From NCBI GenBank assembly GCA_963930645.1, contig OZ005662.1, positions 1,788,936 through 1,852,935 on the forward strand: a stretch of DNA of 64,000 bases. The letters are read 5' to 3'. Each line of letters opens with the position of its first letter. The stretch's first letter is position 1. The position numbers and the translations under genes are program-made. The notes beneath the pieces are model-generated. The model did no database searches, had not been told where the DNA came from, and was given only the letters and a program-made list of their open reading frames with translations. Source of the DNA: Salticus scenicus (lineage: Eukaryota; Arthropoda; Arachnida; Araneae; Salticidae). Of this stretch, positions 10,330-21,696 are shown piece after piece.

Positions 10330-12535
10330 GATGAAAGTAGTAAAAATGCTGTTGTTCAGATTGAGAATTTCATTTAAGAGAGGATGCCCTCTGGATGGGG
10401 GTCTTTCTGAGGAGTACTTTCCAAGGTTTTCTACAAAACCTTGGAAAATTCTTATTGTGAGCTTTATTCATTTCTTAACTTTACAAACATTGACTTTATT
10501 TTTCTTAAGGGAAAGAAATCAAGAACCATTTTTTAGAAAAGTTGGAGTGTAATGTTCATTTTTATACGAACTATGTGAAAAATGCAAGAGCCGAGAATTG
10601 ACGCATCTCACATAATGTATTATGTGAGAAATGCTCAGTGATAGAGCATCAGCACTTTAATCAGAAGGCCTAGGTTCGATTCCTTTCTCTGGCATTTCTC
10701 ACATAGTTGGTGTAAAAATGAATATTACACTCCAATTTTTCTAAATTGAACATTGATTTTGTTCGAAATTATTGGGTTTGCTTTTAAGAGACGAGGCCCT
10801 CTGAATGGGGACTTTCTGAGGAGTCCTAGTGTATTCACACAGGTTTTGTAGAAAAGCTGGGAAAACTCTTATTGGCTAGGTGGACAAGTGCAAATATCTT
10901 AACTTAAAAATAAGTGAGCTTTATACATTTCTTAACATCACAAACATTGACTTTATTTTTCTTTTAAAAAATCAAGAACCTTTTTTTAGGAAGATTGGAG
11001 TGTAATGTTAATTTTTATACGAACTATGAGAAAATTGCCAGAGTCGAGAATTGACACATTTCACATAATGTATAATGTGAGAAATGCTCAAGTATCATCA
11101 GCATTTTAATCAGAAGGCCTAGTTTCGATTCCTTTCTCTGGCATTTCTCACATAGTTCGTGTAAAAATGAATATTGCACACCAATCTTTCTACACTGAAC
11201 ATTGATTTTGTTGGATTTGCGTTTAAGAGAGGATGCCCTCTGGATGGGGTCTTTCTGAGGAGTCCTAGTGTATTCCCACAGGTTATATAGAAAGCCTAGG
11301 TTGACAAGTGCAAACAACTTAACTTGAAATATAAGTGAGCTTTATACATTTGTTAACATCACAAACATTGACTTTATTTTTCTTTTAAAAAATCAAGAAC
11401 CATTTTTTAGGAAGATTGGAGTGTAATGTTCATTTTTATACGAAATATGAGAAAAATGCCTGAGTAAAGAATTGACACATTACACATAATGTATTATGTG
11501 AGAAATGCCCAAGGATCATCAGCATTTTAATCAGAAGGCCTAGGTTTGATTCCTTTCTCTGGCATTTCTCACATAGTTGGTGTAAAAATGAATATTACAC
11601 TCCAATCTTTCTAAATTGAACATTGATTTTGTTCGAAATTGTTGGGTTTGCTTTTAAGAGGGGAGGCCCTCTGGATGGGGACTTTCTGAGGAGTCCTAGT
11701 GTATTCACACAGGTTTTGTAGAAAAGCTTGGAAAACTCTTATTGGCTAGGTTGACAAGCGCAAATATCTTAACTTAAAAATAAGTGAGCTTTATACATTT
11801 CTTAACATCAAAAACATTGACTTCATTATTCTTTTAAAAAATCAAGAACCATTTTTTAGGAAGATTGGAGTGTAATGTTGATTTTTATACGAACTATGAG
11901 AAAATTGCTTTAGCCGAGAATTGACACATTTCACATAATGTATTATGTGAGAAATGCTCAGGGATCATCAGCATTTTAATGAGAAGGTCTAGGTTCGATT
12001 GATTTCTCTGGCATTTCTCACATAGTTGGTGTAAAAATGAATATTACACTCCAATCTTTCCAAATTGAACATTGATTTTGTTCGAAATTGTTGGGTTTGC
12101 TTTTAACAGGGGAGGCCTTCTGAATGGGGACTTTCTGAGGAGTCCTAGTGTATTCACACAGGTTTTGTAGAAAAGCTTGGAAAACTCTTATTGGCTAGGT
12201 TGACAAGTGAAAATATCTTAACTTAAAAATAAGTGAGCTTTATACATTTCTTAACATCACAAACATTGACTTTATTTTTCTTTTAAAAAATCAAGAAAAC
12301 ATTTTTTAGGAAGATTGGAGTGTAATGTTCATTTTTATACGAACTATGGGAAAATTGCCAGAGCCGAGAATTGACACATCTCAATTAATGTATTTTGTGA
12401 GAAATGCTCAGTGATAGAACATCAGCACTTTAACCAGAAGGCCTAGGTTCGATCCCTTTCTCTGGCGTTACTCACATAGTTGGTATAAAAATGAATATTA
12501 CACTCCAATCTTTCTAAATTGAACATTGATTTGTT
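10330..12535. repeat. Tandem repeat, about 430 bp unit, five copies
   Basis: The marker TTTCTGAGGAGT recurs near 10404, 10814, 11252, 11684 and 12133, giving spacings of 410-450 bp. Each unit has (a) a block 'CTCTGGATGGGG...TTTCTGAGGAG...TTGGAAAACTC', (b) an AT-rich linker with ACAAACATTGACTTTATTTT, and (c) a tRNA-like block ending in CTCTGGCATTTCTCACATAG. Copies differ by scattered substitutions and small deletions, so the array is not brand new. Block (a) also matches the SINE-like repeat at 57720-57965, suggesting a retroposon-derived satellite. No protein is encoded. Confidence 0.85.
10588..10702 (+). repeat. tRNA-like sequence in satellite unit (copy 1)
   Basis: GCTCAGTGATAGAGCATCAG followed by an anticodon-arm-like stretch and GGTTCGATTCC resembles tRNA A and B boxes, closest by eye to tRNA-Lys. 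The arm that would close the acceptor stem (GCCAGAG/CTCTGGC in the better copies) is split by a palindromic insert around CACATAATGTATTATGTG. The T stem pairs poorly. It is a pseudo-tRNA head of a SINE-type unit; further copies lie near 11060-11150, 11490-11575, 11930-12020 and 12380-12475, the middle three lacking part of the D arm. Confidence 0.6.
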
Positions 12536-12539
12536 GGAA

Positions 12540-12847
12540 ATTCTTACCCCACTAAGTACTCTCTCAAAACAAATTTCTAATCTCGAAACAGGGTTGGCAA
12601 AAACCAGAGTTTTTTTATGTAAAAAAAAAAAAAAAAAAATTAGTATATGTTACATATTTCTAAATAAAATTGCCACTTTAAAATGTAATCAATATTCCAA
12701 TATTAATTATTACTTCATCTAAAAATAATTTTATTTAATTATCAATAAACAGGGATAAAATTTTTAAGCTTTTTTGTAGGTTGTAATTTTCTTTCTGTAA
12801 CAATGTAAAACAAGAAACAAAGTTTGTACTTTCAGACATGAAATTAT
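12540..12847. other. AT-rich spacer
   Basis: A poly(A) run near 12620-12640 and no gene. It separates the 430-bp tandem repeat from the hAT-like element. Confidence 0.5.
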
Positions 12848-13095
12848 CTTATACCATAGGCGTAGCCAGCTTTCCGAGCGGGGGGGTGCCCAAATTTTAA
12901 ACTAGAAGTTACAATAGGAATACAATATGAACATAGTGCGCATATGTATGCATGTGTGCGTTTTAACATGTATACAAGTTACACAACTTAGCACATGTAC
13001 GTTTTAACATATAAAAGTAACTTTCTCTTAGAATAAATAAGTAGACTTGGCGCAGAACAGAAATATCAATATTTACACAACGTTAAAAATGTCAA

Positions 13096-13098
<3 letters not shown>

Positions 13099-13133
<35 letters not shown>
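13099..13133. repeat. Poly(A) tract of about 35
   Basis: An uninterrupted A run inside the hAT-like element, either the tail of a retroposed fragment or a simple repeat. Confidence 0.8.
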
Positions 13134-13135
<2 letters not shown>

Positions 13136-14662
13136 AAATGCAGACTGCAGTTTTGGTAGCGTAAATCGGTGTACTTGGCTTCCTTTGAAATATCATTTGA
13201 TAAAGTTTGGACTTTCAGAGTAGCGCCGCTACCCGTCTATCAGAAAAAGAACAGAAGTTTGAAAATTGATTAAAACAAGTAAAGAATGTTGCATAAAAAA
13301 TATTAAATGGTGTCGAATATTTGGTTTCAGTACGAAATCAATGAACGTTAAAAGGTTAAATAAAAATCTTAAACCTTAAATCATAAACGAAATCCTAAAA
13401 ACTAAACTACGGAAAAACTTACACTATGGAACTTAAATTGCGCACGCAAAGGGATAAAATAGAATTATAATGACATGTTTACTTTATTTATAATCTCATT
13501 TCATTTCTTTTATTTTACCAGTTTCAAATTATGAACCTATATATATATATATTAAATATATTTATATATATATTGAATTAATACAATCTTATAGCTACTT
13601 TTTTTAATTTATTATTTTATTCGTTCCCATATTTATGAATAACATTTATTTTCTATATTTTAAAACATTGTTGTAGTTGTGATGTTAGTTTCAAGCAGAA
13701 TAGTACAAACGAGTACTGTGATTGCTATAAAATTAAAGTGATACTTATTAATAAGATTGTAATAAACTGTTGTGTGTATCATAATATAAAAATGTGATGT
13801 GTGTAAAAGTCGCAAAAAATAAAATCAGCATTAAATAAATGTATTGAATCGGGGAAAATGTAGAAATACGCCACAGACCGGAACGCGCTGACCATTAGCC
13901 AAATAAATTTACGAATTACCATTGTACATAAGAATTCATGAAAAATTGCATAAAGTAAAATGAAAACATTAAAAGGGACACACAATGTATCAAAATGGAG
14001 GACAGATAAACAGCTAGCGGGGTGTCTCATTATCCGACCGTGTACTGGCCATCAGCCGAAAATATTGTCTAGCAACCACCACAATTCAAAATTGGATACA
14101 TAATCGAATCCAGAAACATTCATTAATAAAATAGCACGAAAAAACATCATGACATAATATCGGAAATTCTCTACCCACACAATAAACGCCTTTGCTATTT
14201 AATAAATTAAAAGTCTAAATAATGGAGCATATTTTGCGCATACCTTTCTTTGATGTTTGTATTTTCTGTGTTGTCTCTAGCTTCCTCTTCAAACTCTCTC
14301 TTATTCTTTGGTTGGAATAATTATCAAGTCCTTCACATTTTTGCACATGATTCCAGAACAGTTTTTCGTTTCTTTAGTCATTCAATACAGCTTTAATAGA
14401 ATTATACACCACCATCTCCAGATGCAGGATTTTCAGGAAAGAGGAAATTGTTTTATAAAATCGCATGAGAAGAAGGAATCCGAATAAATATTTACACTGT
14501 AGCCTAATTTTTAATAATTTTCTTATTTTATTAATTACAAATACAAAATCGTCTGCTCATAAATACATAATTTATTTTCGGCAATAAATCGTTTGTCAAA
14601 GTTCGAAAGTAATGCAAACGATTATAAAATGTTTTATTATTATTAAATTTGAGTAACAGCTT

Positions 14663-14941
14663 TTAAATAAGGTAAAAAAAAAAATTAAATAAATAAATAA
14701 AATGTGGCAGTGTAGTCACAAAAACAAGATATTGTACACTTGAACGACCATTTCTGCGGTGCTTTAAAAAAGTTGAAAATTGTTTTAGAAACAATTTTGT
14801 TTGGCATGTATTTTTGTGAAGGGGAAGCATGTCTATTGCATCCTTCAAAACCCTCTCTTTGATTACTTTACCTGCATTCTTAAAACATTTAAGACTTAAA
14901 TTAAAAATATTTCTAAAATGATTCAAAAAACTTTCACCCAC
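14663..14941 (-). other. Open frame of unknown nature
   Basis: A 92-residue frame within the hAT-like element. Its first 70 residues are of ordinary composition, including KNTCQTKLFLKQF, and the end is hydrophobic low-complexity. No known motif is seen. Together with stop-interrupted coding-like text at 14250-14420 on the same strand (KLFWNHVQKC) it may be a remnant of the element's own transposase, but this is a guess. Confidence 0.2.
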
Positions 14942-15901
14942 AGTAAATTTTTCAAGAAAAGTCTGCTTATGATATGATTTACAATACTAATTCGAACTTT
15001 CCAGTATTGTCTTTTTTTTTTTTTTTTTTTTTTTAAATAGCAAATAAGACAGGCTGACGAAGAATTTTTCTTCTTCAGGTTGATATGTTTCTCTGATATA
15101 TTTTTGGATACTGTTTAAGGAAAACTTATTTTAAAATTTCCCTCATGTACAATATTGAAAAAAAAAAAAAAAAAAAAATAAAAGGAATTGTTTGAGCTTA
15201 AAGCTCCATTTTTTTTTTACTCCCAACTAAATTATTTCCCACAAAATTTGGGTGATGTGAGAGTGAAGAACAAGGAGAACTGTTTCATCAAGACATCAAA
15301 GAAATGGAAAGCAGGTATTAAAAACGATACATTTTTAACATGTTAGCAGAATATTGTTACATGTTGCATAGAGAATCCCCCTCCCCCACACACACACACA
15401 CAAGACCCTCAAGCCTTGCACAAGGTAAAATGCTCTAAAGGGAGATTCGATGTGAAAAAATACATTTAAAAGATAATGTGTAAATAATAGCCTATTTCAA
15501 TTCATTTTTTGTATAAATTGTTTCGAATTTGTTATAACTTCTAGACGAATTCTTCCGATTTTCATCCTTACTTTGTGAAAATTTCTTACGTGGTAGGAAA
15601 AAAATAATTATTTCTGAATTGTGATTATCGAAACAGATTAGAGACACTCAACGCAAAACATAAAAAAAATTGAAAAGTATGATTTCGCAGACCAGTGTAA
15701 TCGGAAAAAATTTACCCGCTAAGTTATTATGATACCTACCAGACATGCATTCAAATCAACAATTACTAAAAATATTATTTTTGTATTCAAATAACTTCAA
15801 AACCTGAAATTATCGCAAATATTTAGTTTTGAAAATCCGACCCTGTAAATAATACTTTCTGTAACTCATGGTAAGGGAAAGTAATTATCATTTTTAAACG
15901 T

Positions 15902-16147
15902 TGTAGGAATTTAACTACAAATAATTAATTTTCGACGGACCATCTTCGTTGTTTTAATATTTTTAATTTGTACGATCACATACATCAAGTATTTACACTA
16001 TATACAACGAAGAAATAATAGGTAGCACATAAAATAATAATTGTGGGCGTCAATAAATTTAAAGTTCTTTGCCCACGTCCATTGTACTTGGCTTCTCATA
16101 GCCTTCTGCTCTGTGATTCGCGACGGGGTGGCGCGCATGCGTCAACA
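15902..16147 (-). repeat. BEL 3' LTR
   Basis: Starts TGTAGGAATT and ends GCGTCAACA on the plus strand; read on the element strand it is TGTTGACGC...TTCCTACA. The adjacent inner sequence 16148-16165 gives GGCCGGGCGGGA on the element strand, a plausible polypurine tract. Confidence 0.95.
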
Positions 16148-16412
16148 TCCCGCCCGGCCTTGCTATGTTGTCATGCAAGAACTTACAATATTTTTTTTTG
16201 CAAAACTTCAAATTTACAATTTCACATAACATAAATAGATAAAATAATAACAAATAAATGAATGTAACATAATATCAATATTTCGCACAACACATAGGAT
16301 TAGAAAAAAGATTAACTGATTATAATAAACAGAAATTTTCATAATTAACTAACAAATTTAGAGTAATATATATAATACAGTAAATTAATATAATAAATGT
16401 TCATATTCATTT

Positions 16413-19400
16413 TTACTCCTCGATAGGCAGCACACACAATCTGGAGATGGATCTTTTGTAAATCCCTTTGGTAGTTTTTATATCTACCAATCTAACTTTA
16501 TTATCCTGACCAGGATATAGCTTTATTACACGCCCTAAAAACCACTTGCATGGTGGAAGATTTTCTTCCCTGACTAAAACCATGTCTCCGATTTTTAAAT
16601 TTTCTTTATCAATTATCCATTTTCTGCGCTGTTGTAAGTTATTCAAGTAAGAAAGACTCCATCTTTTCCAGATTGCCTGAACTGACTTCGTAATATTTTG
16701 CCAAGCATTTAGGCGATTTTTTTCAATATTGGTTAAAGAGGGTTCAACAACAGCCGTTATTGGCCTTCCAATAAGAAAATGGGCTGGAGTTAAAACCTCT
16801 AAATCTTCAATACTTGAAGTTAGCGGAGTCAGTGGTCTCGAGTTCAAGATCGCTTCCACTTGAGTAACAAGTGTAAGCATTTCTTCAAATGTAAATTTTG
16901 AATTACCCGCTATGCGTTTAAAATGGTATTTAAACGCTTTGATATTTGCTTCCCATAGACCACCCCAATTTGGACTCCTTGGAGGAATAAAAACCCATTC
17001 TATTTTTTCCTCTGCAAAAAAATTGAATAAGGATTCTTCCTTATCTCTTACCAATTTATACAAGGCATTTAGTTCCCTGTTGGCGCCTACCATATTGGTC
17101 CCATTATCCGAAAATATTTTATGACACTTGCCCCTTCTCGAAATAAATCTTTTTAACGCAGCTATCAGAGCTTGTGAAGTTAAATCACTGATAAGTTCAA
17201 GATGTATAGCCTTTGTTACTAGACAAATGAAAATACAAACATAAATTTTGATTTCTGGACCTTTCCTTCCATATTTATTTTTGATTAAAAAGGGTCCAGA
17301 CAAATCTACCCCAGTTGAATTAAATGTTTTATCTGGCGTTATTCTTTGTTTTGGCAAGTTTCCCATTTTTTGTACACATACTTTCGGATTTGCTTTAAAA
17401 CAGACTAAACATCTGTGCACAATTTTTTTACAAAGATTTCTCCCATGAATGGGCCAATATTTTTGCCTAACCTGAAACAGAAGATGTTGGGGACCAATAT
17501 GAAAATATTTTTCATGATAATATTTTACAATTAATTCCGTTAATTTATTTTTTGAAGGAAGTACATAAGGATGCTTAATCGAATAAGATAACTGCGAATT
17601 TTGCAGTCTCCCCCCTACCCTTATTAAACCATTGTCATCCAAAAATGGGGATAAATTAAAAATTTTACTCTTATGCGATACATTACCGCCACTTTTCAAG
17701 GCAGCTATTTCAGTAGGAAATTCCTCCTCCTGCAGCTGTTTCAGTAGGAAGTCTTCTGCCTTTGTCAGCTCTTCAGGCATCAGCGGTCCTTTCTTCTTTT
17801 CTAAAGGATTTCTTAGATTGTGAAGAAACCTGAAAAGAAAACTACATATACGTAATATTTTTAAAAATCTATTACTACGATTTATCAGATAGTTCAAAAT
17901 AGTAAAGTCCTTTTTCAAATTTAGAGTCACTGCATTTTCAGATTTTAATTCAGGAGTGTAGTCTTCCTCATTTAGTTCTGAAAAGTCAATAAAAGATTGT
18001 TTGTTTTTCGGAAATTCAGGATCTTTCAGAAATTCAGCACCTGTCCACCATGTGGCGCTGGTTGTTAGGCTTTCAGCAGTCATCCCTCGAGACAACAGGT
18101 CAGCAGGATTTTCTTTACTTGCACAATGGAACCAAGAGTTAGGGTTTGTCAGGCTGGCAATTTCTTGAACACGGTTGGCGACAAACTGCTTCCATCGGGT
18201 TTTAGTACCCTTTATCCAGAAAAGCACTATCTGCGAATCAGTCCAGTGATATTCAACAGAAGGTCTTTTAAGGTTTACAGTATTTTTCACTTTGGTGATC
18301 AGACGAGCTGCGACCAGGGCACCCAATAATTCAAGGCGAGGTAGTGTAACACCGCTGAGGGGAGCTACACGGCTCTTGGAAGTCAAAAGTTTTACTGAAA
18401 TACCATTTTCTGATTTTGTTCGTACATAAATGGCAGCGCCATATGCTTTTTTGCTAGCATCGCAAAAACTATGTAATTCAACTACATCTTCTGGGGAAGT
18501 GGCATCAAGGATGAATCTAGGGACTTCAAGCTCTTTTAACAAGGGTAATTCCGAACACCATTTCATCCACTCTTTTTCGATATTTGGTGATAATGATTCA
18601 TCCCATTTGGTTTTAGTTGTCCAGATATCTTGAATGATAATTTTTGCCCTGACAGTGAATGGAGAAATTAACCCTAAGGGGTCGAAAATTCTCCCTACGG
18701 CTTGAAGAATGGTACGTTTTGTAATTTTATTTATGGATATAAAGTTCAACAAACTCTTGATATCTACAATCAAATTATCTTTATTAGTATCCCAAGATAG
18801 TCCCAAGATCTTTGTCTGATTTATACCTAAGCTGATGGTAGTTTCTACAGGGTATGTATCAAATTTTTCGCTTTTCCACTGCTCTGTTAATTCGGTATCG
18901 TTACTTATCCATTTTCTAAGGGACATTCCTGCGGCTTCCATAATATATTTTGCACTTCGTGATAATTCAAGTGCTTCGTTAAAATCATTACCTCCAGAAA
19001 TTAAGTCGTCTACGTAAAAACATTTATCTAAAAGTCGAACAGTAGCGGGAAATTCTTCTCTATACTTCTCAATGTGATGTCTAATAGTAGCAGCGAGTAA
19101 GAATGGACTTGAACACACCCCAAAATTAACTCGATTGAAACGATAAATCTGTAATTTGGGTTTTTTATGCGCATGCGGTTCTTCATCACTCCAGAAAAAA
19201 CGAACAGCGTCTTTATGTTCATCAGCGAGACAGATTTGTAGAAAGGCTTGTTTAATATCAGAACAAAATGCTATTTTGTTTAATCTAAAATTAATTAAAA
19301 CATCCAAAAGATTCGGATTTAAATTTATCCCCTGCCATAGGCAATCATTCAGTGACAGCTGATTATTTTGATGACTCCCTGCATCAAATACGATTCTTGT

Positions 19401-20303
19401 TTTGGATGTTAAGCGACCTTCCTTTCTTACTGCCTGATGTGGCAAATAATAAATAGGTTTGTTTAAATTATTTTCTGCTGTACTGGGTTCAACTATTTCT
19501 ATTATTTTTTGATTTACGTAATCACGAATAATCTCTCTATACTGTTCATATAATTCTCTATCATATTTAAAACGTCTCCATAAACTTAAAAATCGTTGTT
19601 TCGCTAACGTGTAATTATCGGAAAGTTCATTATAGGGTCTTCTAAAGGGCAAGTGTACAACGTAGCGTTTGTTTTTAAACTGAATCGTTTCATTAAAAAT
19701 TTCTATAGCTTTATCACTTTCTTTTTGAATTGGATCGTCTCTTATTCCAATGCTTTCTAGATCGAAAAAGAGTTTAAGAGTGCTACTAAGGGAATCGTCT
19801 GACAAAACGAAACACTGTTTCGAATTAGTCAGTTCTGTTTCTTCAACCTTTCCACACGCTAGCCATCCAAATTCGGTTTCCTTAAAAAACAAATCGTCAT
19901 TTATTTTATAAGTATTATCCTTTAAAACTTTGAATAATATATCTGCACTGATTAACGCTTCTATTTCATTCGGTTCAAAAAATGTCTCGTCACTCAATTT
20001 CAAAAATTCTGGAATTTTTATGTCTGAAATGTTTAATTTATTGCATGGTGTAAGCCCAGTTATTTTATCTACAATCAAAAATTCTACTGGTTCACTAAAA
20101 GAACAATCTTCATTTGAAATAAAGGTATCTAATTTCCACTTAATATTTTGGGTCAATCCATTCAAACCTGAAACTGGAGTTTTTATTTTTTCTCTTTTAA
20201 TTCCTAAACATTCACTCATCTTTTCAGTTAATACGCACACATTTGAAGCGGAATCCAGAACGCATCTTATTTTTATTCTTTTTTTTGTTTTCGCATTGAA
20301 CAT
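16413..20303 (-). CDS. pol: BEL/Pao Pol: protease, RT, RNase H, integrase
   Basis: 1,296 residues, open throughout. Order of domains: aspartic protease with CVLDSASNVC near the start (D-S-A in place of D-T/S-G); Peptidase_A17/RT region with SDIKQAFLQICL and the catalytic CFYVDDLISG (near 19000); RNase H with HSFCDASKKAYGAAIYV and WTDSQIVLFWIKG; integrase zinc site (HLLFQVRQKYWPIHGRN, CLVCF); integrase core with GVDLSGPF, FSDNGTNMVGA and PNWGGLWEA (the D,D,E signature); and a C-terminal DUF5641-type domain (WFLGRVIKLYPGQDN). It copies and integrates the element. It likely needs frame change or readthrough from Gag, since the ATG at 20303 lies inside the overlap. All catalytic residues I can locate are present, so this copy may be active. 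Confidence 0.96.
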   Translation of the reverse strand: MFNAKTKKRIKIRCVLDSASNVCVLTEKMSECLGIKREKIKTPVSGLNGLTQNIKWKLDTFISNEDCSFSEPVEFLIVDKITGLTPCNKLNISDIKIPEFLKLSDETFFEPNEIEALISADILFKVLKDNTYKINDDLFFKETEFGWLACGKVEETELTNSKQCFVLSDDSLSSTLKLFFDLESIGIRDDPIQKESDKAIEIFNETIQFKNKRYVVHLPFRRPYNELSDNYTLAKQRFLSLWRRFKYDRELYEQYREIIRDYVNQKIIEIVEPSTAENNLNKPIYYLPHQAVRKEGRLTSKTRIVFDAGSHQNNQLSLNDCLWQGINLNPNLLDVLINFRLNKIAFCSDIKQAFLQICLADEHKDAVRFFWSDEEPHAHKKPKLQIYRFNRVNFGVCSSPFLLAATIRHHIEKYREEFPATVRLLDKCFYVDDLISGGNDFNEALELSRSAKYIMEAAGMSLRKWISNDTELTEQWKSEKFDTYPVETTISLGINQTKILGLSWDTNKDNLIVDIKSLLNFISINKITKRTILQAVGRIFDPLGLISPFTVRAKIIIQDIWTTKTKWDESLSPNIEKEWMKWCSELPLLKELEVPRFILDATSPEDVVELHSFCDASKKAYGAAIYVRTKSENGISVKLLTSKSRVAPLSGVTLPRLELLGALVAARLITKVKNTVNLKRPSVEYHWTDSQIVLFWIKGTKTRWKQFVANRVQEIASLTNPNSWFHCASKENPADLLSRGMTAESLTTSATWWTGAEFLKDPEFPKNKQSFIDFSELNEEDYTPELKSENAVTLNLKKDFTILNYLINRSNRFLKILRICSFLFRFLHNLRNPLEKKKGPLMPEELTKAEDFLLKQLQEEEFPTEIAALKSGGNVSHKSKIFNLSPFLDDNGLIRVGGRLQNSQLSYSIKHPYVLPSKNKLTELIVKYYHEKYFHIGPQHLLFQVRQKYWPIHGRNLCKKIVHRCLVCFKANPKVCVQKMGNLPKQRITPDKTFNSTGVDLSGPFLIKNKYGRKGPEIKIYVCIFICLVTKAIHLELISDLTSQALIAALKRFISRRGKCHKIFSDNGTNMVGANRELNALYKLVRDKEESLFNFFAEEKIEWVFIPPRSPNWGGLWEANIKAFKYHFKRIAGNSKFTFEEMLTLVTQVEAILNSRPLTPLTSSIEDLEVLTPAHFLIGRPITAVVEPSLTNIEKNRLNAWQNITKSVQAIWKRWSLSYLNNLQQRRKWIIDKENLKIGDMVLVREENLPPCKWFLGRVIKLYPGQDNKVRLVDIKTTKGIYKRSISRLCVLPIEE
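20224..20303 (-). promoter_or_regulatory. Gag-pol overlap with frame change at an A8 run
   Basis: In the 80-bp overlap the gag frame and the pol frame both continue, and homology to the usual gag-protease junction switches from gag to the +1 frame over the run of eight A's followed by G (near 20279-20286). This could be a programmed +1 shift or a one-base homopolymer error or mutation. The sequence cannot distinguish these. Confidence 0.55.
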
Positions 20304-21654
20304 AAATATAAGCTGTGGAAAACAGAATACTTTTTCTATTTTCTTTTAAATATCTGCTATTATTACTCAAAACGGAAGCATTTAATTGCGCAACCCTTTT
20401 GTCTATATCTGGTAATTTGGATGAATTTATTTCATCTGAGTCTGGAACCGGGGTTTTGGCGCCAGAAGAAAAACATAATAATCTGTTGTGCTTCATTCCG
20501 CAGGTGCATTTGAATTTTGATAAGCAATCATTTTTCTTATGGTTTTGCCTAAAACAAACCTCACAAAGCTTGTGAAGGCGTATTATACTTAATCTTTCGT
20601 TAATGTTTAATTTCAAAAATGCATCACATTTATAAATAGGGTGATAAGTATTTTTACAAACAACACAATTTTTGTTTTTATTTTCATGCATTAAAAGAGT
20701 TTTAGATTTGTTAATAGCCGGAAAGTTTTTGTTAGTATTTTTATTTCCGCTAGTCATATTCGTTCTATTAATAGATAATAAAACTGATTCTCGTTGTTCC
20801 AAAAATTTGATAAATTCTTCAAAGGTGGGAACATTTTTGGATTTATGGGACAACTCAAAATTCTTCCTAGATTCTCTGTCTAACTTTGCTACGAGAATAT
20901 TTATAATGAAAACATCTGATAATTTATTCTGTACATATTTCAGAACTTTCAAGGCACGCAGATTTTTCTGAATACAATCAATCATGTTTCTTATATCTTT
21001 GGGATTTTCAGTTTGAATTTTCTCAAAATTCAGAATATTTTGTACATGAATATCAACAATTAATCGCTCGTTATCATAGCGATTTTCTAATGCATTATAT
21101 AATGATTCAAATGTATCAAAATTACTAACTAGATTTTTAGCGTCATATTTGAGACAAGATCTAAGATAATATAATTTCTGCGACTGATTAATATGAACAT
21201 TATTGGTTATTAAATCATCAAATTGTTCTTTAAAAGAACTGAATTCCTCATATTTTCCTGAAAATTCAGGTAATACTAAAGGAGGTATTTGAGTTTTAAT
21301 TTCAAAGGCATCTTGAGATGCATTTTCAGTCGCATTTATTTTTTTATGAGAATCAAATTTCTTATAAGAATTAATAAGAGTATTAATTCTTACCTCTAAT
21401 TTTTCCAGACGTTCTTCACATGAGTCAAGGTCGTCATCTATGGTTGCTTGTTCAGCATCTTTCAAGTCTTGAATTTCGTAGTATTTTTGTCGTAATTCAT
21501 CGATTTTTGTTTGTAGCAGTTCTATGTTCTTTAATTTCACTTTTAATTCCACTATATCTATATCGTAATTTTCGGCATTCGTGCCTTCTACATAGTTTTC
21601 AATTCTAGTTATCTTCCCTTTCAAGGAAGATTTCAATTTATTATTTTTATCCAT
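20224..21654 (-). CDS. gag: BEL/Pao Gag (DUF1759-type, zinc knuckles)
   Basis: 476 residues starting about 40 bp after the 5' LTR. The N-terminal 110 residues are charged and coiled-coil-like. A DUF1759-like block follows, marked by LPEFSGKYEEFSSFKEQF (about residue 128) and YLRSCLKYDAKNLV, the usual capsid-like part of BEL Gag. Near residues 330-400 there is a cysteine-rich region (CVVC...CDAF, CEVCFRQNHKKNDC, CTCGMKHN) of CCHC zinc-knuckle type that binds RNA. It packages the element RNA into particles in the cytoplasm. The frame runs 80 bp into the pol frame and ends in a Lys/Asn-rich stretch at an A-run; pol continues in the +1 frame. Confidence 0.93.
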   Translation of the reverse strand: MDKNNKLKSSLKGKITRIENYVEGTNAENYDIDIVELKVKLKNIELLQTKIDELRQKYYEIQDLKDAEQATIDDDLDSCEERLEKLEVRINTLINSYKKFDSHKKINATENASQDAFEIKTQIPPLVLPEFSGKYEEFSSFKEQFDDLITNNVHINQSQKLYYLRSCLKYDAKNLVSNFDTFESLYNALENRYDNERLIVDIHVQNILNFEKIQTENPKDIRNMIDCIQKNLRALKVLKYVQNKLSDVFIINILVAKLDRESRKNFELSHKSKNVPTFEEFIKFLEQRESVLLSINRTNMTSGNKNTNKNFPAINKSKTLLMHENKNKNCVVCKNTYHPIYKCDAFLKLNINERLSIIRLHKLCEVCFRQNHKKNDCLSKFKCTCGMKHNRLLCFSSGAKTPVPDSDEINSSKLPDIDKRVAQLNASVLSNNSRYLKENRKSILFSTAYIYVQCENKKKNKNKMRSGFRFKCVRIN

Positions 21655-21678
21655 AAGTGGCTGATTACAAGCTCCTTT

Positions 21679-21691
21679 CTCGACGGAGCCA
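21679..21691 (-). promoter_or_regulatory. BEL primer binding site
   Basis: On the element strand TGGCTCCGTCGAG begins five bases after the 5' LTR. A tRNA 3' end reading CTCGACGGAGCCA would pair with it and prime minus-strand synthesis. The tRNA identity is not determined. Confidence 0.7.
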
Positions 21692-21696
21692 CTTTT

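Noticed and set aside
10620..10700. A functional tRNA gene in the 430-bp repeat
   Set aside because: The T stem pairs poorly, the anticodon arm is irregular and the acceptor arm is split by an insert; it is a pseudo-tRNA in a satellite.
16041..16253. Small frames on both strands around 16.1 kb
   Set aside because: They fall in the BEL LTR and its edge; no protein similarity.
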